Source: an uncultured Alphaproteobacteria bacterium
Lineage (GTDB): Bacteria; Pseudomonadota; Alphaproteobacteria; Rhodobacterales; Rhodobacteraceae
NCBI GenBank assembly: GCA_902611605.1
Contig: CACMAH010000003.1
Span: 1 to 64,000 of the forward strand
Length of the DNA stretch: 64,000 nt
Reading direction: 5' to 3'
Within the stretch, counting starts at the first letter, position 1. Every line of letters starts with the position of its first letter. The notes beneath the pieces were generated by a model. It searched no databases. It was not told the DNA's origin and was given only the letters and a program-made list of their open reading frames with translations. Positions 9,614 through 19,816 of this stretch are shown one piece after another. The position numbers and the translations under genes are program-made.

Positions 9614-9976
9614 TTTTAAAACCTCATAGATTATTTTTTAAAAATGATAATACAATTAATTCAATTTAATAAAAATAATAATACGTATTATATATTAATA
9701 GGCAGATTAGAGTCGGATCCTTATCCAAAACTAAGTGCTTAGTTATGAGTTCTAACTTATAATAATCTATTTTTTTTGAGGAATATTAATCAAATAAAGG
9801 TCAGCTATGTAAAGTTTATCAAAAACTTAATATTTAAAACTAAAACTCAAAATTCTAAATCTTTAGCTTCTCATGATGTCTATTATTTTTGAAACAAAAA
9901 TAGAAGTATGGATGACAATGAATTAATTCAGTAAATTGGCATCCACACTATCAAGGTTCATTATTTACAAAATTTC
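9614..9976. other. intergenic region with a short palindrome
   Basis: No open frame of note. A 7-bp inverted repeat AACTAAG-TG-CTTAGTT at 9729-9744 lies about 115 bases upstream of the creatininase-family start and could be an operator. Nothing else is recognised. Confidence 0.3.
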
Positions 9977-10411
9977 TTAACTATCGTTACCAAAATTTAT
10001 TTTTGGTCCCCAAATTGTACCAAGAACTATTAGTAAAAATACTAAAACAAATACTAAAAGTGGAATGTCGTTAAAAAGACCCCTAGTAGCTATATCATTC
10101 CCGGACAAACCAGATTGTTCAACAAAATTTGTTGCAAATGTAGACAATTCAATGCCGTTATCTTTTGCTTTTGCTAAGTAAGTCGCGGTTACATCATTCC
10201 AAAAATGTCTAAAGGACTGTACATCTAGAATAAAAAAACCACTCATTATTCCAAAAATTGACGATATAACTTTTCCAGCTATATGTGTTCCTTGAGAAAA
10301 TCTAGCCACTCTCAATGCTATAAAAGCAAGAATAACTGTAAGCACACTGTATATGCCTACTGTTATCTGATTACCACTGTTATAAGCTAAAATACTTAGT
10401 TCTTGTTCCAT
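9977..10411 (-). CDS. small membrane protein, unknown
   Basis: 144 residues with hydrophobic segments at about 15-35, 45-62 and 118-138, and an intervening polar domain (SFRHFWNDVTATYLAKAKDNGIE begins it) that is probably outside the membrane. I do not recognise a family. It has a plausible upstream AT-rich promoter region and stands alone, about 195 bases downstream of the next gene on the same strand. Confidence 0.5.
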   Translation of the reverse strand: MEQELSILAYNSGNQITVGIYSVLTVILAFIALRVARFSQGTHIAGKVISSIFGIMSGFFILDVQSFRHFWNDVTATYLAKAKDNGIELSTFATNFVEQSGLSGNDIATRGLFNDIPLLVFVLVFLLIVLGTIWGPKINFGNDS

Positions 10412-10605
10412 TATTTATTTCCCCCATATCAAGAATTAATTTTAGTGAATTTTTAAAAGATTTAGGTATAATTTAATTTCTGAAATTACCTATGCTGAAT
10501 AAAGTCAGCTAAACTAATAGAGTAAAATATTTTGTTGGCAGCAACCATTACCTTACGTAAGATTTTATTTTGAATGCGTAAATTTTGATTTTAATATATC
10601 TAATT

Positions 10606-11262
10606 TCAAACCTGTTGGGTTATTTTTGACTTTAAATAATAGAAAGTCCAACCAACCATATAAAATAATAGACCAGTCAATATTGTAGTTGAATAAAAAA
10701 TAATTCTTTCTTTTAAAGACATGTCATTTAGAAATGGGTAAGGCAATCCCATTGTTACTTTCCCTCTCGGAGTTGAATTTAATGGACCTGTAATAAGTTC
10801 CGACCATAAAATGTATAATATGCATATACTTAAGGCTGTAAGAATTCCCTTCAAAATCTGTCTAAACGAATTATTGATAAAAAGTGAATCCCAAATCAGT
10901 AGAATTGGACCAACAAGATGAAGATAATATTCTTGAAACCAAGTTATTGACCCTGAATAATTTACTAAACTTGGGTCAATGAAATAAAGTTTCCAATATA
11001 AAAAAACTACCATTGCGTTTAATACTGCAGTAGCAGACACAACTGCAAAATATTTTTCTTCTCTTCCTTTCAAGCTGTTAATGAATAATAAAATTGTTGT
11101 AGTTAATGCAGCACTTAATCCCCAAATTGTCAAAAATCGGAATTGAATGCCAAAGTTATCATAGTTTGTTAAAGTAAATTGATATGACCAATAACCCAAA
11201 GCTAAAATTAAACACAAAAACCGATAATACAGAATAAACTTTATTTTCAAGGATACCTCCAA
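10606..11262 (-). CDS. Pr6Pr-like multispanning membrane protein
   Basis: 218 residues with about six membrane helices. The features QEYYLHLVGPILLIWDSLF in the middle and TPRGKVTMGLPYPFLND in the last loop match the Pr6Pr family (six-helix proteins with an HxxxPxxxxxD helix and a YPFxD loop). Function of the family is unknown. It stands alone. Confidence 0.6.
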   Translation of the reverse strand: MEVSLKIKFILYYRFLCLILALGYWSYQFTLTNYDNFGIQFRFLTIWGLSAALTTTILLFINSLKGREEKYFAVVSATAVLNAMVVFLYWKLYFIDPSLVNYSGSITWFQEYYLHLVGPILLIWDSLFINNSFRQILKGILTALSICILYILWSELITGPLNSTPRGKVTMGLPYPFLNDMSLKERIIFYSTTILTGLLFYMVGWTFYYLKSKITQQV

Positions 11263-11422
11263 ATGAAAAATTTCAATTTCAGTTTTTTAACAAAGTAATT
11301 TTTACCAAAAATAATTTTTACTTGATTGGATTGGAATTTATAAATCTTTGAAAATAAAATGTCTAAACGCAAATTTAATATGGATATTTTTGTCATAATA
11401 TTTGAGTAATAAAATTCTTTAA

Positions 11423-13045
11423 TTACGAATACTCTTCAAAGATCATTGATGAACATTTTTCTGCTATCATGATTGTTGGAGCGTTCGTATTCCCAGAAGT
11501 AATTTTGGGCATTATAGATGCGTCCGCTACGCGAATATTCTTTAATCCCTTGATCTTTAGTTTATTGTCAACAACAGCTAACTCGTCATTACCCATTTTG
11601 CATGTTCCTACCGGGTGATAAATAGTATCTGCTCTATTTCTAATATGTCCCTCCCATTCCAAATCACTAAGATTATTATGCACTCCGTAAATTTCCTTTG
11701 ATTTATATTTATTTAGTGGCGCAGAATTTAAAATATCTTGAGTTAATTTTGCTCCTTTGATTAATGTTTTTAAATCACGTAAATCACTAAAAAAATTTGG
11801 ATCAATAATAGGATCATCTGAAACTTTTGCAGAAGCTAAGGAAACTGTTCCTCTTGAGTAAGGTCTAAGCAGGCATACATGGCAGGAATATCCATATCCA
11901 TAATGGATTTTTCTTAAATGATCATCAATGAGACCTATTACAAAATGATTTTGTATATCTGGTCTATCCAAAAATGGATCTGTTTTAAAAAAACCTCCAA
12001 CTTCAGAAAGAGTTGAAGAAATCATTGAATTTCCATGGATAAACCACTTTGCTGTCTCTCCTAGAATTTTAAAAAGTCCTCTAGGAGATATTCCAAGCGT
12101 ATTTTTATCACTTGTTTTAAAACAAAAGTTGAAGTCAATATGATCTTGAAGATTTTTTCCAACTCCAGGAAGATCATGCAACATCTTTATTCCGTGTGGA
12201 CAAATATCGTCTATATCACCAATTCCAGATCTTTGTAAAATTATGGGGGACTTGAGAGAACCCGCTGATATAATGACCTCTTTCTTTGCTCTAACCTCTT
12301 TCCTCTTTCCACCTTGAATGTATTCCACTCCAACTGCGCTCTTCCCATCAAATATTATTTTTGTAACTGTCGCTTTAGTAATAATATTAAGGTTCTTCCT
12401 TTTTCCAATAAAAGGTAAAATGTAAGCTGCGGCAGTTGAACATCTCTGTCCGTTTTTTTTATTTGAATGAAAAATAGTTGATTGCCAAAAACCAGCACCC
12501 TCATTGCTACCAGTATTAAAATCATTGCTAATTTTTAATTGGGATTTTGCACAGGCCTCCAAATAAGCATGTGAAATAGATCTTGGTACTTTTTGGTTGG
12601 ATACCTCAAGAGGGCCCCCATCACCATGAAACTCTGTCCGACCATTCTCATTATTTTCAGCTTTTATGAAATATGGAAGTACGTCTTTCCAACCCCAACC
12701 TTCATTTCCTAAATTTGCCCACTCATTATAGTCTTCTTTTTGACCTCTAATATAAATCATTGCATTTATTGCACTAGATCCTCCTAGTGCTTTACCTCTA
12801 GGCTGGTATCCCTTTCGACCATTAAGTCCTTTTTGAGGTATCGTTTGGAAAGCCCAATTGTGAAATTTGGGTTTGTCTCTCAACATTAATAATCCACCAG
12901 CAGGCGCTCGAAATAAAATACTACTACCCCACCCCCCTGCCTCTAATAGACAGACTTTAAATTTACTATTCTCACTTAACCTGGACGCAATAACTGCACC
13001 AGCTGAACCGCCACCTACTATAACGAAATCTGCTTCTTTTAACAT
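11423..13045 (-). CDS. GMC-family FAD-dependent alcohol/choline dehydrogenase
   Basis: 540 residues, the usual length for BetA/AlkJ-like GMC enzymes. The FAD-binding motif VGGGSAGAVIASRLSE is at the N-terminus; GMC signature 1 follows in PRGKALGGSSAINAMIYIRG, and signature 2 in AGSLKSPIILQRSGIG. The active-site His is seen in TIYHPVGTCKMG and the C-terminal NTNAPTIMIAE. It oxidises an alcohol to an aldehyde using FAD. The gene begins 2 bases after the stop of the aldehyde dehydrogenase gene, so the two form an operon able to oxidise an alcohol to the acid. Choline is one possible substrate, but the partner is not BetB-like. Confidence 0.92.
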   Translation of the reverse strand: MLKEADFVIVGGGSAGAVIASRLSENSKFKVCLLEAGGWGSSILFRAPAGGLLMLRDKPKFHNWAFQTIPQKGLNGRKGYQPRGKALGGSSAINAMIYIRGQKEDYNEWANLGNEGWGWKDVLPYFIKAENNENGRTEFHGDGGPLEVSNQKVPRSISHAYLEACAKSQLKISNDFNTGSNEGAGFWQSTIFHSNKKNGQRCSTAAAYILPFIGKRKNLNIITKATVTKIIFDGKSAVGVEYIQGGKRKEVRAKKEVIISAGSLKSPIILQRSGIGDIDDICPHGIKMLHDLPGVGKNLQDHIDFNFCFKTSDKNTLGISPRGLFKILGETAKWFIHGNSMISSTLSEVGGFFKTDPFLDRPDIQNHFVIGLIDDHLRKIHYGYGYSCHVCLLRPYSRGTVSLASAKVSDDPIIDPNFFSDLRDLKTLIKGAKLTQDILNSAPLNKYKSKEIYGVHNNLSDLEWEGHIRNRADTIYHPVGTCKMGNDELAVVDNKLKIKGLKNIRVADASIMPKITSGNTNAPTIMIAEKCSSMIFEEYS

Positions 13046-13047
13046 TT

Positions 13048-14442
13048 TTATCCAAGCTTTTTCATTATCTTGGATAAAAGACTGAAGGCTTTGCCTCTTG
13101 GAGGTCTTATAATAGACAAAATAAAGTCTATTTTTGTTTGATAATAAATAGACTTTAAATGAGAAAAATTAAGAAATCCCTCATAACCATGAAAACAACC
13201 ATGACCCGACTGTCCTACACCACCGAAAGGCAATCTAGACTGTAGAATATGAAACATAGTATCGTTAACAGTAACTCCTCCAGATCTAGTATTATTGATT
13301 ACAAAGTTTTGCTCAGATTTATTATCTCCAAAGTAATAAAGACCCAATGGATTTTCTCTCTTATTAATATAGTCTACAACTTCGTTAATATTTTCATAAT
13401 ACATTATGGGAAGAATAGGACCAAAAATTTCGTTTTTCATTACTTCCATATTATCATTAACATTAGTAACCAATTTAGTTGAAAACATATTCCTATCATG
13501 ATCATCGTCTTTTCCTAAACTTTTTACAATTGCACCTTTTTCTGTTGCATCTAGTATATACATGTTCATCCTTTTTAGATGATGTTTATTAACCATAGCT
13601 GTTTGATCCATACTATTCGGTTTAGGAAAAAACTTAGAATAGGTATGTTGTAATTCAGATATAAATTTTACTTCATCATCTTTTCTTACAAAAACATAAT
13701 CAGGTGATAAACAAATCTGACCAGCATTTAGAGTTTTAGAAAATAAAATTCTTTTCGCCGCTAGCTTCATGTTAGCACTCTGTCCAATAATTGTGGGACT
13801 CTTACCCCCAAGTTCTAGCGTTGTGGGAACCAAATTTTTAGCTGTTTGGGAGGCTACTTTTTTTGCAACATTATTACTTCCTATAAAAAGTAGGTGATCA
13901 AGTTTAAGACTACTAAATCTTTCTCCTACAGATGGACCTCCGGTTATTACCGCAAGTTCAGAAACGTCGAAATACTTTTCCACACCCTCTTTGATAACAC
14001 TAGACGTTGCAGATGTAATTTCGGACGGCTTGACCATTGCCCTATTTCCTGCAGCAAAAATTGATGCAAGAGGATAAAAAACTAAACCTACTGGAAAATT
14101 CCAAGGGGTAATTAGCCCCACTGTTCCTAGTGGGGTTGGTTTTAAAAAACTTTTTGCACCGAGTAAATCTGTTCCGAGGGAAGATAACCTTCTCTGAGGT
14201 TTCATCCACTTATTTAATTTTTTAATTGTGAATAGGATATTCCTTATTGTTTGGTCAATCTCAGAAATTTTTATTTCTTCAATAGATCTATTCTGAAAAT
14301 CATGATTTAAAGCTTTAATAATTTTTTCTTCATAGGTTTCAATAAGAGTAGCACATCTCCTCAGAAGGTCTTTTCTCATCTCTAAAGAAGGAGGACCTTC
14401 CTTTAAAAATGCTTTTTTTTGTATTTCTAAAACTTTTTCCAT
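13048..14442 (-). CDS. aldehyde dehydrogenase (coniferyl-aldehyde dehydrogenase-like)
   Basis: 464 residues, shorter than 500-residue BetB-type enzymes and close to the CalB/fatty-aldehyde group. Visible motifs are TPWNFPVGLVF (cofactor site), MVKPSEITSATS, TTLELGGKSPTII with the general-base Glu, and NAGQICLSPDYVFV with the catalytic Cys. The C-terminal helix region is followed by IDFILSIIRPPRG, which may touch the membrane. It oxidises an aldehyde with NAD(P)+. It is the first gene of an operon with the GMC oxidoreductase, which would supply its aldehyde. Confidence 0.9.
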   Translation of the reverse strand: MEKVLEIQKKAFLKEGPPSLEMRKDLLRRCATLIETYEEKIIKALNHDFQNRSIEEIKISEIDQTIRNILFTIKKLNKWMKPQRRLSSLGTDLLGAKSFLKPTPLGTVGLITPWNFPVGLVFYPLASIFAAGNRAMVKPSEITSATSSVIKEGVEKYFDVSELAVITGGPSVGERFSSLKLDHLLFIGSNNVAKKVASQTAKNLVPTTLELGGKSPTIIGQSANMKLAAKRILFSKTLNAGQICLSPDYVFVRKDDEVKFISELQHTYSKFFPKPNSMDQTAMVNKHHLKRMNMYILDATEKGAIVKSLGKDDDHDRNMFSTKLVTNVNDNMEVMKNEIFGPILPIMYYENINEVVDYINKRENPLGLYYFGDNKSEQNFVINNTRSGGVTVNDTMFHILQSRLPFGGVGQSGHGCFHGYEGFLNFSHLKSIYYQTKIDFILSIIRPPRGKAFSLLSKIMKKLG

Positions 14443-14639
14443 GATTAAAATTGCTTAATTTTGATAATTTTTAGTTACAATATATAACTTTAGAATTATT
14501 TCAAAGTAGTGCAAGTAGGAAGAGTAGTAGCTTATAAAATCAAAAATTATAATCAATTACTGTTATAACTTTTAATATTCTATGGAAATTTCATTTAATC
14601 AATAAAGTATTAAAAGCTAAAATTTGACCTTGTTTTTCT

Positions 14640-14735
14640 TGTATACTACCCTCAGGGATAAATCTTAAGGTTGGGTTTTATAATTGTTATGTTCAAAAAT
14701 TCTCAGGAACCTACACTTTAAGAACCCCTTTTGAC
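14640..14735 (+). repeat. dispersed repeat, right half only (diverged)
   Basis: Starting at CTACCCTCAGGG and running through AAATCTTAAGGTTGGG and TTGTTATGTTCAAA, this matches the right half and tail of the repeat family described at 58655-59130. The left half is missing; the copy is upstream of the aldehyde dehydrogenase and lies outside the main cassette region. Diverged, so moderate confidence. Confidence 0.5.
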
Positions 14736-14781
14736 ATTTTTTAGTCCGTGAATATAAGTTACAACCACAGAATTTAAAACT

Positions 14782-15534
14782 TTAGTTTATTGATCTATGA
14801 CGTTGTGCCTTTCCAGTAACAATCGTAAATAGCACCAATAGAATATATATCATGCATAAACCAATCAATGTTATCCAGACATAGTTTAAAACTGATGCGC
14901 CAATAACAGCAAAGCCAATCAGAAAATATTTAGAATTTTTTGGAGAGGTTTTCACAACTTTAAATGACCAGGTTGGTAAATTGCTTACCATCAAAAGCCC
15001 TATGAGTACCAAATGGCCACAGATGACTAGGGTTGGCAATAATATAGCCATCTCGAAGGCGAATGAAAAATACATTGGAAGCATTACTAAAAGAGCAGCT
15101 GCTGGAGCTGGAACACCAACAAAATATCCACTAGAATTAACTTCTTGATCAGATTTACTAGTTACATTAAAGCGTGCCAGACGTACTACACAACATACCA
15201 AAAAGATCTGTACTGAAAACCAGCCTATGCCTTTTACATCTTGCAACGCCCAAAAGTATAAAACAAAAGGCGGTGCAAGTCCAAAGTTCAAAACATCGGC
15301 TAAGGAATCTAGTTCTGCACCCAACTTACTATCACTTTTTAACAGCCGAGCCACACGACCATCTAATCCATCAAGAACACCTGCCAGCAAGATTAGTTGG
15401 ACAGCACTTTGGAATTTACCTTCAAAGCCATGTTTAATAGCTGTTACCCCAAGACATATAGCAGCAATAGTCATCATATTAGGTAATAATTGGTTAAGTG
15501 AAAGCTCAAATTTTTGATTTTTAATTTTGCCCAT
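14782..15534 (-). CDS. pssA: CDP-diacylglycerol--serine O-phosphatidyltransferase
   Basis: 250 residues with about eight membrane helices. The full CDP-alcohol phosphotransferase motif is present around residues 57-80: DG-x2-AR-x8-G-x3-D-x3-D, beginning at DGRVARLLK. It makes phosphatidylserine from CDP-diacylglycerol and serine in the inner membrane. The ATG at 15534 lies 3 bases after the psd stop codon; a TTG at 15537 abuts it. It forms an operon with psd, which decarboxylates its product to phosphatidylethanolamine. The length and the operon fit the alphaproteobacterial type II PssA. Confidence 0.95.
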   Translation of the reverse strand: MGKIKNQKFELSLNQLLPNMMTIAAICLGVTAIKHGFEGKFQSAVQLILLAGVLDGLDGRVARLLKSDSKLGAELDSLADVLNFGLAPPFVLYFWALQDVKGIGWFSVQIFLVCCVVRLARFNVTSKSDQEVNSSGYFVGVPAPAAALLVMLPMYFSFAFEMAILLPTLVICGHLVLIGLLMVSNLPTWSFKVVKTSPKNSKYFLIGFAVIGASVLNYVWITLIGLCMIYILLVLFTIVTGKAQRHRSIN

Positions 15535-15537
15535 CAA

Positions 15538-16230
15538 TCACTCCTTTCTACCAGCACGTGCAACTTCTTTACTAGTTAAATCTGCAATTACTGTCTCACC
15601 TGACACCATAGTTTGGCCAAGACAAACAAGCGGTTTCACTCCATTTGGTAAATATATATCTACACGTGATCCAAATCGGATCAGACCAAACCTTTCTCCA
15701 GTTCGCAATATCTGCTTTGGTTTTACAAATGATACTATACGTCGAGCTACTAGACCAGCAATCTGCACCACTATAATTTGGCGCCCATCGGGGATTTGAA
15801 GTACCAAACTGTTACGCTCATTATCAACACTAGCTTTATCTAATGAGGCGTTGAAAAACTTTCCTGGGCGATAATTAATTTCAATCACCTCTGCAGCAAT
15901 AGGTGAGCGGTTTACGTGACAATCAAATACATTCATAAATACGCTAATCCTTGTCAGAATCTCTCTATTTATCCCTAGTTCTGGTGGGGGCATAGTTTTT
16001 TCAATCAATGAAATTACTCCGTCCGCAGGACTCACTAATAGTCCGTCTCGAACTGGGGTTGTACGTATCGGATCTCGAAAAAAATAATAGCACCATAATG
16101 TAAGACCAATTCCGACCCATCCTAAAGGAAGATAAATAAGGAACAAAATTAACGAAGCAATACTAAAAATTAGTACGAATTTTATACCCTCACGATGCAT
16201 GGGTTTAATAAATGTCTTTAGCATATTCAT
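15538..16230 (-). CDS. psd: phosphatidylserine decarboxylase (short, alphaproteobacterial type)
   Basis: The family start [15 protein letters not shown] is at 16230, so I prefer this ATG to an upstream one at 16278 that adds 16 atypical residues. Motifs are [32 protein letters not shown] and, near the C-terminus, [16 protein letters not shown], where cleavage before the Ser of FGS creates the pyruvoyl cofactor. An N-terminal membrane hairpin lies at about residues 15-55. The product makes phosphatidylethanolamine. First gene of the psd-pssA operon. Confidence 0.94.
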   Translation of the reverse strand: MNMLKTFIKPMHREGIKFVLIFSIASLILFLIYLPLGWVGIGLTLWCYYFFRDPIRTTPVRDGLLVSPADGVISLIEKTMPPPELGINREILTRISVFMNVFDCHVNRSPIAAEVIEINYRPGKFFNASLDKASVDNERNSLVLQIPDGRQIIVVQIAGLVARRIVSFVKPKQILRTGERFGLIRFGSRVDIYLPNGVKPLVCLGQTMVSGETVIADLTSKEVARAGRKE

Positions 16231-16723
16231 TTTAACATTATATCCTATCAGTTCATTCGATAATAATCCAACTAACATAAAGCAACTGAAAAGTGGATAT
16301 AATTACTTTAAAGTCTAATACCTAAAAAAATTAATTTAAATCTAAAGTTATCTCTATTGTTTCAAAGGACAATTATTAAATTATTTTGTTTATATATCAT
16401 TTCATAAAAATATTATTAATGCAGCTTGTTACAAGATTTATTTAGACAAACTAAAACCGTCGAGTATATGTTTTAGATAGTGTCTTCTTCTATACTGTAA
16501 CTTTGCCTCCCCTTCAATAGTCTTAAAAACTTTATAAGGTTTTGTACTATGAAAAAGTTTTAAATCAATACCAATAAGTAAGGAAACTTAATTTCAAATT
16601 ATTTGTTCCTTTAATTTGTAATTATAAAATGATAATAAATTTTAAATTTATTTGAATTACACTTTTAAAATTTTTTATTTAACGAAATCTTTTTAAGATA
16701 ATTTATATATTGATGTAAAGAAT
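16231..16723. other. long intergenic region
   Basis: About 490 bases, very AT-rich, between divergently transcribed psd and the DmdA-like gene. It should hold promoters for both. I see no convincing hairpin, riboswitch or repeat copy. Confidence 0.4.
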
Positions 16724-17881
16724 ATGAAAAATACGAGTAAAGAAAATATAAAAAATTATGGTTTTGGAACGCAAATACGAAGATCACCTTTTTTCCATTC
16801 AACACTAAATTGGGGAGCAAGAGACTTTTCAGTTTACAATCATATGTATATACCAAGAGATTTTGGAAACCCTGAACAAAATTTTTGGAATTTAGTAAAT
16901 GACGCTATACTTTGTGATGTTTCAGTAGAGCGGCAAGTAGAAATAAAAGGTCCTGATGCAACAAAGTTCGTTCAATATTTGACTCCAAGAGATATTTCTA
17001 AATGTGATGTAGGCCAGTGTAAATATATTCTGTTAACTGATAATAATGGAGGGATTCTTAATGATCCAGTATTATTAAGAATTGAAGAAAATCATTATTG
17101 GCTTTCTTTAGCAGATAGCGATATTTTACTTTGGGCAAAAGGTGTTTTAATTAATTCAGGTATGGATGTTCAACTTTGTGAACCTGACGTATCTCCTTTG
17201 CAATTACAAGGTCCCAAATCTAGAGAAATAATGAAAAAAATTTTTGGGGAACAAATCGATGAAATTGGTTATTATAGATTTAAAAAATTTAAAAAGTTTG
17301 GAATACCTCTAATAATTTCTAGAACCGGTTGGTCAAGTGAACTCGGATACGAAATTTTTCTATGTGATGGAAGTAAAGGTAGTATGCTATGGGAAGAAAT
17401 AATGAAGATAGGAGCACCCTTAGGACTTAAACCAGGACATACTTCTACGATTAGAAGAGTTGAGGGTGCAATGTTATCATATCATGCAGACATAAATTCT
17501 AACAATAATCCCTATGAAGTTGGTTTAGAGAGATTGGTTGATTTAGATAAAGATGATGATTTTATAGGAAAGTTGGCTCTTACAAATATAAAAAAAAATG
17601 GTGCCAAAAATAAACAAATTGGTCTTGTTATTGAATGCGATCCATTACAAAATCCCAATAATGAATTTTGGGATATAATTAATAATAACAAAAAAATTGG
17701 TAAAGTTACATCAGCTGTTTACTCTCCAAGGTTGGAAAAGAATATTGCATTAGCTATAATCGAATCAAAATATGCTAAAGTTGGTTCACGATTTAAGATA
17801 GGGATAAATGATGCTTTTATAAATTGTGAACAAGTTTCTCTTCCTTTTTATGATCCAAAAAAGAGTTTAGCAAAGCAATAA
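16724..17881 (+). CDS. DmdA-like / GcvT-family methyltransferase (possible DMSP demethylase)
   Basis: 385 residues with the GcvT fold. From memory of Pelagibacter DmdA, several blocks agree closely: VYNHMYIPRDF, ERQVEIKGPDATKFVQYL, PRDISKCDVGQCKY, NDPVLLRIEENHYWLS, VSPLQLQGPKS, RTGWSSELGYEIF and GLERLVDLD. DmdA moves a methyl group from dimethylsulfoniopropionate to tetrahydrofolate. True DmdA and several DmdA-like paralogues share these blocks, so demethylation of DMSP is likely but not proven. The gene stands alone with a long upstream region. A DMSP lyase gene lies at 25.4 kb, which supports DMSP use by this organism. Confidence 0.75.
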   Translation: MKNTSKENIKNYGFGTQIRRSPFFHSTLNWGARDFSVYNHMYIPRDFGNPEQNFWNLVNDAILCDVSVERQVEIKGPDATKFVQYLTPRDISKCDVGQCKYILLTDNNGGILNDPVLLRIEENHYWLSLADSDILLWAKGVLINSGMDVQLCEPDVSPLQLQGPKSREIMKKIFGEQIDEIGYYRFKKFKKFGIPLIISRTGWSSELGYEIFLCDGSKGSMLWEEIMKIGAPLGLKPGHTSTIRRVEGAMLSYHADINSNNNPYEVGLERLVDLDKDDDFIGKLALTNIKKNGAKNKQIGLVIECDPLQNPNNEFWDIINNNKKIGKVTSAVYSPRLEKNIALAIIESKYAKVGSRFKIGINDAFINCEQVSLPFYDPKKSLAKQ

Positions 17882-17944
17882 TATTTAAAATTCAAAACAA
17901 ATCTTGAGTTTTATTTCTCTTATATTGAGTTTTGTAGAATATCC

Positions 17945-17990
17945 TTCTCTTGAGGATATGCCTAAAGGGTTTTTCAAACTTATAACATAT
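17945..17990 (+). repeat. dispersed repeat, weak right-half remnant
   Basis: The segment TTGAGGATATGCCTAAAGGG resembles the hairpin part of the repeat family (CAAGGATATGTCTTAGGGG). Short and diverged; it sits after the DmdA-like gene. Confidence 0.3.
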
Positions 17991-18026
17991 GTAATATTTT
18001 TTGATGGAATTAAATATTTTTAAAGA

Positions 18027-19040
18027 TTATCTCTGATTATTGATACATTTTTTACCACTTAACATATCTTTAAATAAGGATAACTGACTTTGCTCTAGAC
18101 CACGACTCGTCCACCAAATCGCATGCTCTTTCATACCTCGCTTAACATCAATAACCAGACCCCACATGGGTACGATCTGATTTGGTATCATGGAATAACG
18201 AACATCTGTGACAAGATTTTTATCATCATCAAAGCCCAAATAGTCTTGTGAAAACCAACGGAACCTCTCAATATCCTTTCTTTGTTGGCTATCTTTTTCA
18301 AGATTGGGAAGATGATATTGATAGTCAAAGACTCGAATACTTTCTCCCAAACACCAAGTTGAGGATCGGGTAGTTCGAATTGCATCAACATAAAACCTTT
18401 CTTCATACTGATAAATAGACTTCCATAATATTAGATTACCAAATGATGGCTTTAGAGTCAGGCGCTCTGGTTTATGCCCTCTGGAATGTGCAAGTTCGGC
18501 CGCAACGGTTAAGGCTCTTTCATATTGCACAAAACCTAACAACAGATAAAATGTCATCCATCCAATAGCAAAAAAGCTAAATAACCGTTTTCTTGTTATC
18601 ATTGCTGTTAATACCAAGATTATAATAGGAATGGTAAACAGTGGATCAACAACAGATATACTATTCCAAGTGACCCGCTCATTGGAGAGAGGCCAATAGA
18701 GTAGAGTGCCGTAAGAAGTGCAGGCATCAAGCAATCCATGGGTTGCATAACCCAAAAAACTTGCCAAATAGACAGTCTTAAAACTTAGGGATCTTTTAAT
18801 CAAAGGAAAGATCATAAGAGCAACAATCATAGCACCAAATGGAATAAAAAGCAGTGAGTGAGTGAACTGCCTATGGTACTCAAGGGATAGAATCGGATCA
18901 GTTGATGACTTAATCAATACATCTAAATCAGGTGCCATTCCTGCCATAAAACCGATGACACCAATCTTAATAATACTATTCTTTTTAGCCTTAGACTGCG
19001 CTAAAACTGCGCCAACAATGCCTTGAGATATTGGATCCAT
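18027..19040 (-). CDS. YdjM/DUF457-family membrane metal-dependent hydrolase
   Basis: 337 residues. The start MDPISQGIVGAVLAQ, then GFMAGMAPDLDVLI and YHRQFTHSLLFIPFGA, is characteristic of the DUF457/YdjM family: Asp and His residues between membrane helices form a putative metal site. About five helices occupy the first 190 residues, then a soluble domain with WCLGESIRVFDYQYH. E. coli YdjM is LexA-regulated with unknown activity. This gene and its soluble tail are somewhat less AT-rich than neighbours. Confidence 0.75.
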   Translation of the reverse strand: MDPISQGIVGAVLAQSKAKKNSIIKIGVIGFMAGMAPDLDVLIKSSTDPILSLEYHRQFTHSLLFIPFGAMIVALMIFPLIKRSLSFKTVYLASFLGYATHGLLDACTSYGTLLYWPLSNERVTWNSISVVDPLFTIPIIILVLTAMITRKRLFSFFAIGWMTFYLLLGFVQYERALTVAAELAHSRGHKPERLTLKPSFGNLILWKSIYQYEERFYVDAIRTTRSSTWCLGESIRVFDYQYHLPNLEKDSQQRKDIERFRWFSQDYLGFDDDKNLVTDVRYSMIPNQIVPMWGLVIDVKRGMKEHAIWWTSRGLEQSQLSLFKDMLSGKKCINNQR

Positions 19041-19224
19041 ATTGACTCAGTACACTATTGTTTTCATTTTTTTATATAGTTTTATTGGAGATATATTCTT
19101 CTAGAGTATAATCTGATATGATGAAAAATATAAAAGATAATTTACGATACCAATGATCAATATAGAAGTTTTAATTTAACTCAAGCTCAACTTATTATTT
19201 TTGCTAAAATTTAAGCTAATAAAA

Positions 19225-19680
19225 ATGAATATATTGAAAACAAAAATACCACCTCCAATTATTGCCTTAACATGTATTGTTATAAATTATTTATCTACTT
19301 ATTTAATTAATCCTATAAAGTTTCCAAATATTGAAATAATTGGGATATTAATTCTTTTGGTAGGATTAATAACTGCAATGTTAGCAATTTTTTTGTTCAA
19401 AAAAGATAAAACAACTGTTAACCCTTTAAATCCAGAGGAAGCTACAACTTTAGTTACAACTGGAATTTTTTCTATAACTAGAAATCCAATGTATCTTGGT
19501 TTGTTTTTTGTCATTTGTAGTACAGTTTTATTCTTTGGTTCATGGTTTGGTATAATTATCCTTATATTCTTTGTTTGGTATATAAATAAATTTCAGATCA
19601 TTCCAGAAGAAGAAGCAATGGAAAAACTTTTTGGTAATAAATATAATGAGTATAGAAAAAATGTAAGAAGATGGATTTAG
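19225..19680 (+). CDS. isoprenylcysteine carboxyl methyltransferase-family protein
   Basis: About 151 residues from the ATG at 19225 (an in-frame TTG at 19201 is less likely). Four membrane helices and the ICMT/PEMT motif: TTGIFSITRNPMYLGLFF binds S-adenosylmethionine, and EEEAMEKLFGNKYNEY near the end completes the site. These proteins methylate lipids or small thiols in the membrane. The substrate is unknown. Single gene. Confidence 0.85.
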   Translation: MNILKTKIPPPIIALTCIVINYLSTYLINPIKFPNIEIIGILILLVGLITAMLAIFLFKKDKTTVNPLNPEEATTLVTTGIFSITRNPMYLGLFFVICSTVLFFGSWFGIIILIFFVWYINKFQIIPEEEAMEKLFGNKYNEYRKNVRRWI

Positions 19681-19816
19681 TTATCAAAAAAATTATTACA
19701 CTCTCACCCTCCCTTCCTAAAATGTTTGAGCTATAATAATAGACATAAGATAATCATTTAACATTTTCTTATTTTTTTTGGGTTGGCTGTTTAGTGGCTA
19801 ATTATTATAGTAACCC

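Noticed and set aside
16665-16856. 63-residue minus-strand frame overlapping the DmdA-like start
   Set aside because: It overlaps the real gene and has an unlikely composition; a shadow frame.
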